Assembly (NCBI RefSeq): GCF_003853645.1
Contig: NZ_QTPO01000035.1
Coordinates: 32,887-96,886 of the forward strand
Length of the DNA stretch: 64,000 bases
Source: Burkholderia sp. Bp9143
GTDB lineage: Bacteria; Pseudomonadota; Gammaproteobacteria; Burkholderiales; Burkholderiaceae
Direction of reading: 5' to 3'
Shown here piece after piece: positions 60,641 through 64,000 of the stretch. The notes beneath the pieces are model-generated. The model ran no database searches. It saw only the letters and a list, made by a program, of their open reading frames with translations, and was not told the origin of the DNA. Made by a program: the position numbers and the translations under genes. Numbering within the stretch: position 1 is the stretch's first letter; each line of letters opens with the position of its first letter.

Positions 60641-61855
60641 TCAGGCGGCCTGGCGCGCCGTGCCGCCGAGCACGTCGGCGATCGCGTTCGCGACGTGGTC
60701 GACGTTCGCATCGTTCAGGCCCGCGATGCACATGCGGCCCGAGCGCAGCAGGTAGACGCCGTGCGACGCGCGCAGCCGGTCCACGTCGGTCGCGGCGATG
60801 CCCGTGTAGCTGAACATGCCGCGCTGCGTGACGAGCGCCTCGAACGCGGGCGCCGGCAGGCGTGCGTCGAGCCGCGCCTTCAGCGCGCCGCGCATGCGCT
60901 TGATGCGGGTGCGCACCTGGGCCACCTCGTCTTCCCAGCACGCACGCAGGACGTCGTCGTTCAGCACGGCCGACACGAGCTGCGCGCCGAACAGCGGCGG
61001 GCTCGAGTAAGTACGGCGCACGCCGGCCTGCAATTGGCTCAGCACCGTCGCCGCTTCGCCCGCGCTCGCGCAGACGATCGACAGGCCGCCGACGCGCTCG
61101 CCGTACAGCGAGAAGTTCTTCGAGAACGAGTTGCTGACGATCGCCGGCAGCCCCGCGTCGACGATCGCGCGCACGGCCCATGCGTCATCGTCGAGGCCGT
61201 CGCCGAAGCCCTGGTACGCCATGTCGAGGAACGGAATCAGCCCGCGGCGCACGAGCACGTCGATCACCGCGCGCCACGCGTCGCGGTCGAGGTCGAGGCC
61301 CGTCGGGTTGTGGCAGCACGGCTGCAGCAGCACGATGCTGCGTGCGGGCAGCGCGTCGAGCGCCGTGAGCATCGCGTCGACGCGAAGGTCGTTGCGCGCT
61401 GCGTCGTAGTACGGATACGTGTGCACGTCGAGGCCGGCCGCCGCGAAGATCACGCGATGGTTGTCCCACGTCGGATCGCTGATCCAGATCGCGCTGTCGG
61501 GGAAATAGCGCTTCACGAACTCCGCGCCGAGCCGCAGCGCACCCGAGCCGCCGAGCGTCTGCAGCGTCGCGATGCGCCCTTGCGCGAGCGCCGCGCAATC
61601 GGCGCCGAACACGAGGCGCTGCACGCCCTGCCGATACGCGGCGAGCCCCTCCATCGGCAGATACGTATGCGGCGCGCCGGCTTCGCGCAGGCGCTCGGCC
61701 GCGAGACGCGTGCTCTCCAGCACCGGGATGCGGCCCGCGTCGTCGTAGTAGAGGCCGATGCTGAGATTGACCTTGTGCGGATGGGCATCCTGCTGGAACG
61801 CCTGGAACAGCGACAGGATCGGGTCGCCCGGATAGGCGGGAATGTGTTCGTACAT
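60641..61855 (-). CDS. Aromatic/aspartate aminotransferase, class I
   Basis: A 404-residue PLP enzyme of the AspC/TyrB group, with N-terminus MYEHIPAYPGDPIL, the substrate-pocket NPTG, and PLP lysine in SNSFSKNFSLYGERVG. In this subgroup aromatic and dicarboxylic amino acids are both accepted, so TyrB-like activity is the likely use. The start at 61855 gives the conserved N-terminus; the frame runs on to 61942 without it. It is the first gene of the leftward module and diverges from an Lrp regulator 191 bases away. Confidence 0.92.
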   Translation of the reverse strand: MYEHIPAYPGDPILSLFQAFQQDAHPHKVNLSIGLYYDDAGRIPVLESTRLAAERLREAGAPHTYLPMEGLAAYRQGVQRLVFGADCAALAQGRIATLQTLGGSGALRLGAEFVKRYFPDSAIWISDPTWDNHRVIFAAAGLDVHTYPYYDAARNDLRVDAMLTALDALPARSIVLLQPCCHNPTGLDLDRDAWRAVIDVLVRRGLIPFLDMAYQGFGDGLDDDAWAVRAIVDAGLPAIVSNSFSKNFSLYGERVGGLSIVCASAGEAATVLSQLQAGVRRTYSSPPLFGAQLVSAVLNDDVLRACWEDEVAQVRTRIKRMRGALKARLDARLPAPAFEALVTQRGMFSYTGIAATDVDRLRASHGVYLLRSGRMCIAGLNDANVDHVANAIADVLGGTARQAA

Positions 61856-62046
61856 GGCGGAATGACGGTAGAAGTTGAAGGCGGCGAGTCGGCCGGCGGC
61901 GTGACAGCGCGTCAGGCCGTGCGGTCGAGGCATGGGGCGCATGTTATCGAGGACGAAATAGAATGAGCTTCATTTTTCGATGACGAATCGATCCGATTGC
62001 AGTAGAGTCTGCGCTTGTTATCTCAAAAATGACGGGATTCTGCGAA

Positions 62047-62529
62047 ATGACTCTGGATCGAACCGACATGCGGATCCTCCGGCACCTCGAGCGGGACGGA
62101 CGCATCAGCAATCAGGACCTCGCGAACGCGGTCGCGCTGTCGCCGTCGGCGTGCTTGCGGCGCGTGAAGCTGCTCGAGGAACGCGGCGCCATTTCGGGCT
62201 ACCGCTGCACGATCGATCCGAAGAAGGTCGGCGTCGCATTCGAGGCGCTCGTGCACGTATCGATGCGGCCGGACGAGCCCGAGTGGCACGACCGGTTCGT
62301 GGAGGCGATCCGGCAGTGGCCGGAAGTCATCGCCGCGCAGATCGTGACTGGCGGCTCGAACTACGTGCTGACGGTGCGGGCGCGCGACCTCGACCACTAC
62401 TCGGACTTCGTGATCAACCGGCTGCACCGCGCGACGGGCGTGATGTCGATCAATTCGAGCATCGTGCTCGCGACGCTCAAGCGCGACGGCTCGATCCTCG
62501 ATCTCGTCGAGCCGTCGACGGCCGGCTGA
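62047..62529 (+). CDS. Lrp/AsnC-family transcriptional regulator
   Basis: A 160-residue feast/famine regulator: N-terminal helix-turn-helix (about 5-55; ISNQDLANAVALSPSACLRRV), then the RAM ligand-binding domain (about 70-150). Divergent from the aminotransferase module, so probably its amino-acid-responsive regulator. I chose the ATG at 62047, which gives the usual TLDRTDMRIL start; an in-frame ATG at 62029 would add six residues. Confidence 0.93.
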   Translation: MTLDRTDMRILRHLERDGRISNQDLANAVALSPSACLRRVKLLEERGAISGYRCTIDPKKVGVAFEALVHVSMRPDEPEWHDRFVEAIRQWPEVIAAQIVTGGSNYVLTVRARDLDHYSDFVINRLHRATGVMSINSSIVLATLKRDGSILDLVEPSTAG

Positions 62530-62571
62530 CGGGCATGTTGCACCGATCTTAAAAATATTTGAAGAAAGTGC

Positions 62572-62600
62572 TTTACGAACCCAAAAAGCTCTGACATAAT
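62572..62600 (+). promoter_or_regulatory. tRNA-Val promoter
   Basis: -35 TTTACG (62572-62577), spacer 17, -10 CATAAT (62595-62600). The predicted start is about six bases before the tRNA. Confidence 0.75.
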
Positions 62601-62612
62601 TTCAGCTTCTTT

Positions 62613-62687
62613 GGGCGGTTAGCTCAGCGGTAGAGCACTGCCTTCACACGGCAGGGGTCACTGGTTCGATCCCAGTACCGCCCACCA
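62613..62687 (+). tRNA. tRNA-Val (CAC)
   Basis: A 75-base cloverleaf with encoded CCA: acceptor GGGCGGT, a seven-base anticodon loop TTCACAC with CAC at 34-36, and a GGTTCGATCC T arm. It has its own promoter and terminator. Confidence 0.97.
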
Positions 62688-62695
62688 AAGAATTC

Positions 62696-62728
62696 AAGGG
62701 CCTGCGTCTCACGACGCAGGCCCTTTTC
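62696..62728 (+). terminator. tRNA-Val terminator
   Basis: A perfect 13-bp stem (62696-62708 with 62713-62725) and loop TCAC is followed by Ts, nine bases after the tRNA. Confidence 0.92.
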
Positions 62729-62857
62729 GTTTTGCGCGTCGCCCTTGCGATCTTTTCATGGCCATGAAGCAATCGCGCGGCACCGACGCACGTCATGCAA
62801 AAGCCGGAATGCCATTCCCCCGTCATCGCCACCGGATGACATGAAGCGCCTCGCAGG
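62729..62857. other. Gap between tRNA-Val and the cysC promoter region
   Basis: No gene, no repeat and no structure that I can support in these 129 bases. Confidence 0.5.
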
Positions 62858-62858
62858 C

Positions 62859-62911
62859 GTAACAATCGGTAACGAATTAGTAACATCGAACGAATAACGA
62901 CTGACTAGAAT
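62859..62911 (+). promoter_or_regulatory. cysC promoter region with in-phase GTAAC repeats
   Basis: GTAAC occurs at 62859-62863, 62869-62873 and 62880-62884, 10 and 11 bases apart, with ATAAC at 62894-62898. The -10 TAGAAT (62906-62911) follows; its -35 region would lie under the third repeat. Direct pentamers one helical turn apart are typical of OmpR/PhoB-type activators. The mRNA leader would be about 100 bases. Confidence 0.5.
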
Positions 62912-63019
62912 CGACCGACATTGACGTCGGCCACGCGACACCGGCTCCCCAATCCAATCAAAACGACCGGAATCCGGAACGCGCGTTGCGCGGCTGGCTT
63001 TCACCGTCGCGACACACCC

Positions 63020-63559
63020 ATGACATTGTCGAACTCACACACCCTGTGGTTGACCGGCCTGAGTGGCGCAGGCAAGTCCACGCTCTCGCGCGAGATTGCC
63101 GCGCACTTGCGCACGCACAACAAGCCTATCTGCATTCTCGACGGCGACGAACTGCGCTCGGGCGTCTCGCACGATCTCGGATTCACGCGCGACGATCGGG
63201 CCGAAAACTGCCGACGTACCGCCGAAATCGCGAAGCTGATGAACAATCAGGGGATCATGGTGATCGTCGCGCTGATTTCCCCGTATGCAGCCGACCGGCA
63301 ACTGGCCCGGGAGACCATCGGCGACGAGCGCTTCGTCGAAATCTATCTGAAGACCGATATCGAGACCTGTTCAGCGCGCGATCCGAAGCGCCTGTACGCG
63401 AAGGCCATGACCGGCCAGACGCGCCAGTTCACCGGCATCTCCGATCCCTACGAGGCCCCCGTCGCGCCCGATCTCGTCATCGAGACCGGGACAATGTCCG
63501 TCTCCGCGTGCGTCGCGCGCATCATCGAGTTCGATCAACAGCGCTTCGACTACGCCTGA
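63020..63559 (+). CDS. cysC: Adenylylsulfate (APS) kinase
   Basis: Phosphorylates APS to PAPS. It has 179 residues, with P-loop GLSGAGKST at 13-21, DGDELRSG and the DDRAENCRR substrate loop. The start at 63020 gives the minimal kinase; E. coli CysC (201) has a longer N-terminus, and the frame here is open back to 62921, but that stretch covers the leader and reads unlike CysC. No cysDN or sulfotransferase gene is nearby, so its role (cysteine synthesis or sulfated surface molecules) is open. Convergent with the next gene, 18 bases away. Confidence 0.93.
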   Translation: MTLSNSHTLWLTGLSGAGKSTLSREIAAHLRTHNKPICILDGDELRSGVSHDLGFTRDDRAENCRRTAEIAKLMNNQGIMVIVALISPYAADRQLARETIGDERFVEIYLKTDIETCSARDPKRLYAKAMTGQTRQFTGISDPYEAPVAPDLVIETGTMSVSACVARIIEFDQQRFDYA

Positions 63560-63577
63560 TCGAAGCGCCGCGTTCGC

Positions 63578-64000
63578 TCACCTCCCCCGCCCGATCCGTT
63601 CCGCGGTCGCATCGAACGCGCGCTTCGCCTTGTCGACGATCTCGTCGACCTCCGCCTCCCGGATCACGAGCGGCGGCGACAGCAGCATCCGGTCGCCGGT
63701 CGCGCGCATGATCAGGTTGCCGTTGAAACAGAAGTCGCGGCAGATCGTGCCGATATCGACGCTTGCATCGAAACGCTCGCGCCGCGCGCGATCGCGTGCA
63801 AGCTGGACGCCCGCGACCAGCCCTGTCCCCGCGATCTCGCCGACGATCGGATGATCGCCGAGCGCTTCCCGCAACCGACGCTGGAAATACGGCCCGATGT
63901 CGCGCTTCACGCGCTCGACGATTCCTTCGTCGCGCAGCAGCTTCAGGTTCGCGACCGCCACCGCGGCTGCGACCGGATGGCCCGAGTACGTGAGGCCGTG
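63578..64000 (-). CDS. Class III aminotransferase (aspartate aminotransferase family), C-terminal part
   Basis: The C-terminal 140 residues of a PLP-dependent class III aminotransferase; the start lies beyond the right edge. The visible part begins with the HGLTYSGHPVAAAVA motif that follows the PLP lysine, then the C-terminal domain with GEIAGTGLVAGVQL and an MRATGDRMLLSPPL stretch typical of omega-amino-acid:pyruvate and beta-alanine-type enzymes. The substrate cannot be fixed from this part alone. Confidence 0.9.
   Translation of the reverse strand, partial: HGLTYSGHPVAAAVAVANLKLLRDEGIVERVKRDIGPYFQRRLREALGDHPIVGEIAGTGLVAGVQLARDRARRERFDASVDIGTICRDFCFNGNLIMRATGDRMLLSPPLVIREAEVDEIVDKAKRAFDATAERIGRGR

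Noticed and set aside
62859..62911. GTAAC repeats as a possible replication or CRISPR-type array
   Set aside because: Only three or four short copies with no constant spacers, located at a promoter; a regulatory site is the simpler reading.

Overview
The window reads as core chromosome of a Burkholderia, most likely a member of the Burkholderia cepacia complex. GC content is very high, codons end in G or C almost throughout, and the gene set (ISC cluster, phasin, lipoyl-bearing E3, MHS transporter, GC-porin) is typical of that genus. The species call is inference from gene content. I found no phage, insertion sequence, CRISPR array or toxin-antitoxin locus. The interesting signals are mostly regulatory.

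Layout. 1-4.9 kb (+): the end of recJ, prfB with its programmed +1 frameshift, lysS and a glycine-zipper envelope protein. 4.9-10.96 kb (-): a complete iron-sulfur operon iscR-iscS-iscU-iscA-hscB-hscA-fdx-iscX behind two tandem IscR-type operators, with a terminator-like hairpin between iscA and hscB. 11-15.1 kb: a low-molecular-weight tyrosine phosphatase, a small exported protein, lutB-lutA (L-lactate oxidation, no lutC beside them) and a divergent IclR regulator. 15.2-17.6 kb: a penicillin-binding endopeptidase and a phasin with a dyad-flanked promoter. 17.8-24.2 kb (-): the pyruvate dehydrogenase genes aceE, aceF and lpdA. A PAS histidine kinase and FixJ-type regulator diverge from aceE.

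27.9-41.8 kb: folD, prlC, SOS-controlled dinB, an amino-acid racemase, initiator tRNA-fMet, xthA, a prolyl oligopeptidase, then glnA-ntrB-ntrC with a sigma-54 promoter and NtrC sites upstream of glnA, and a rhodanese. 41.9-51.7 kb: a CinA-type protein overlapping an EI24 membrane protein, a sterol-desaturase-type hydroxylase next to a beta-propeller protein, and hrpA and argA diverging from a shared palindromic -10, followed by yggX. 51.9-57.5 kb: a catabolic module (MHS transporter, CaiB/BaiF CoA-transferase, acyl-CoA dehydrogenase) with a divergent LysR regulator. 57.5-62.5 kb: an amino-acid module (aminotransferase, RidA, porin, permease) with a divergent Lrp regulator. The window ends with tRNA-Val(CAC), cysC and the end of a class III aminotransferase.

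How it fits together: the window joins Fe-S assembly, lactate and pyruvate oxidation, nitrogen assimilation, arginine synthesis and two uptake/catabolic modules. Three genes (argA, hrpA, the PAS kinase) have a -10 hexamer placed so that the mRNA would start at, or within two bases of, the start codon. I did not find a wholly novel system. The best candidates for undescribed biology are the shared hrpA/argA promoter, the operator-like repeats near the phasin, PDH/kinase, IclR, LysR and cysC promoters, and the two uncharacterised catabolic modules.
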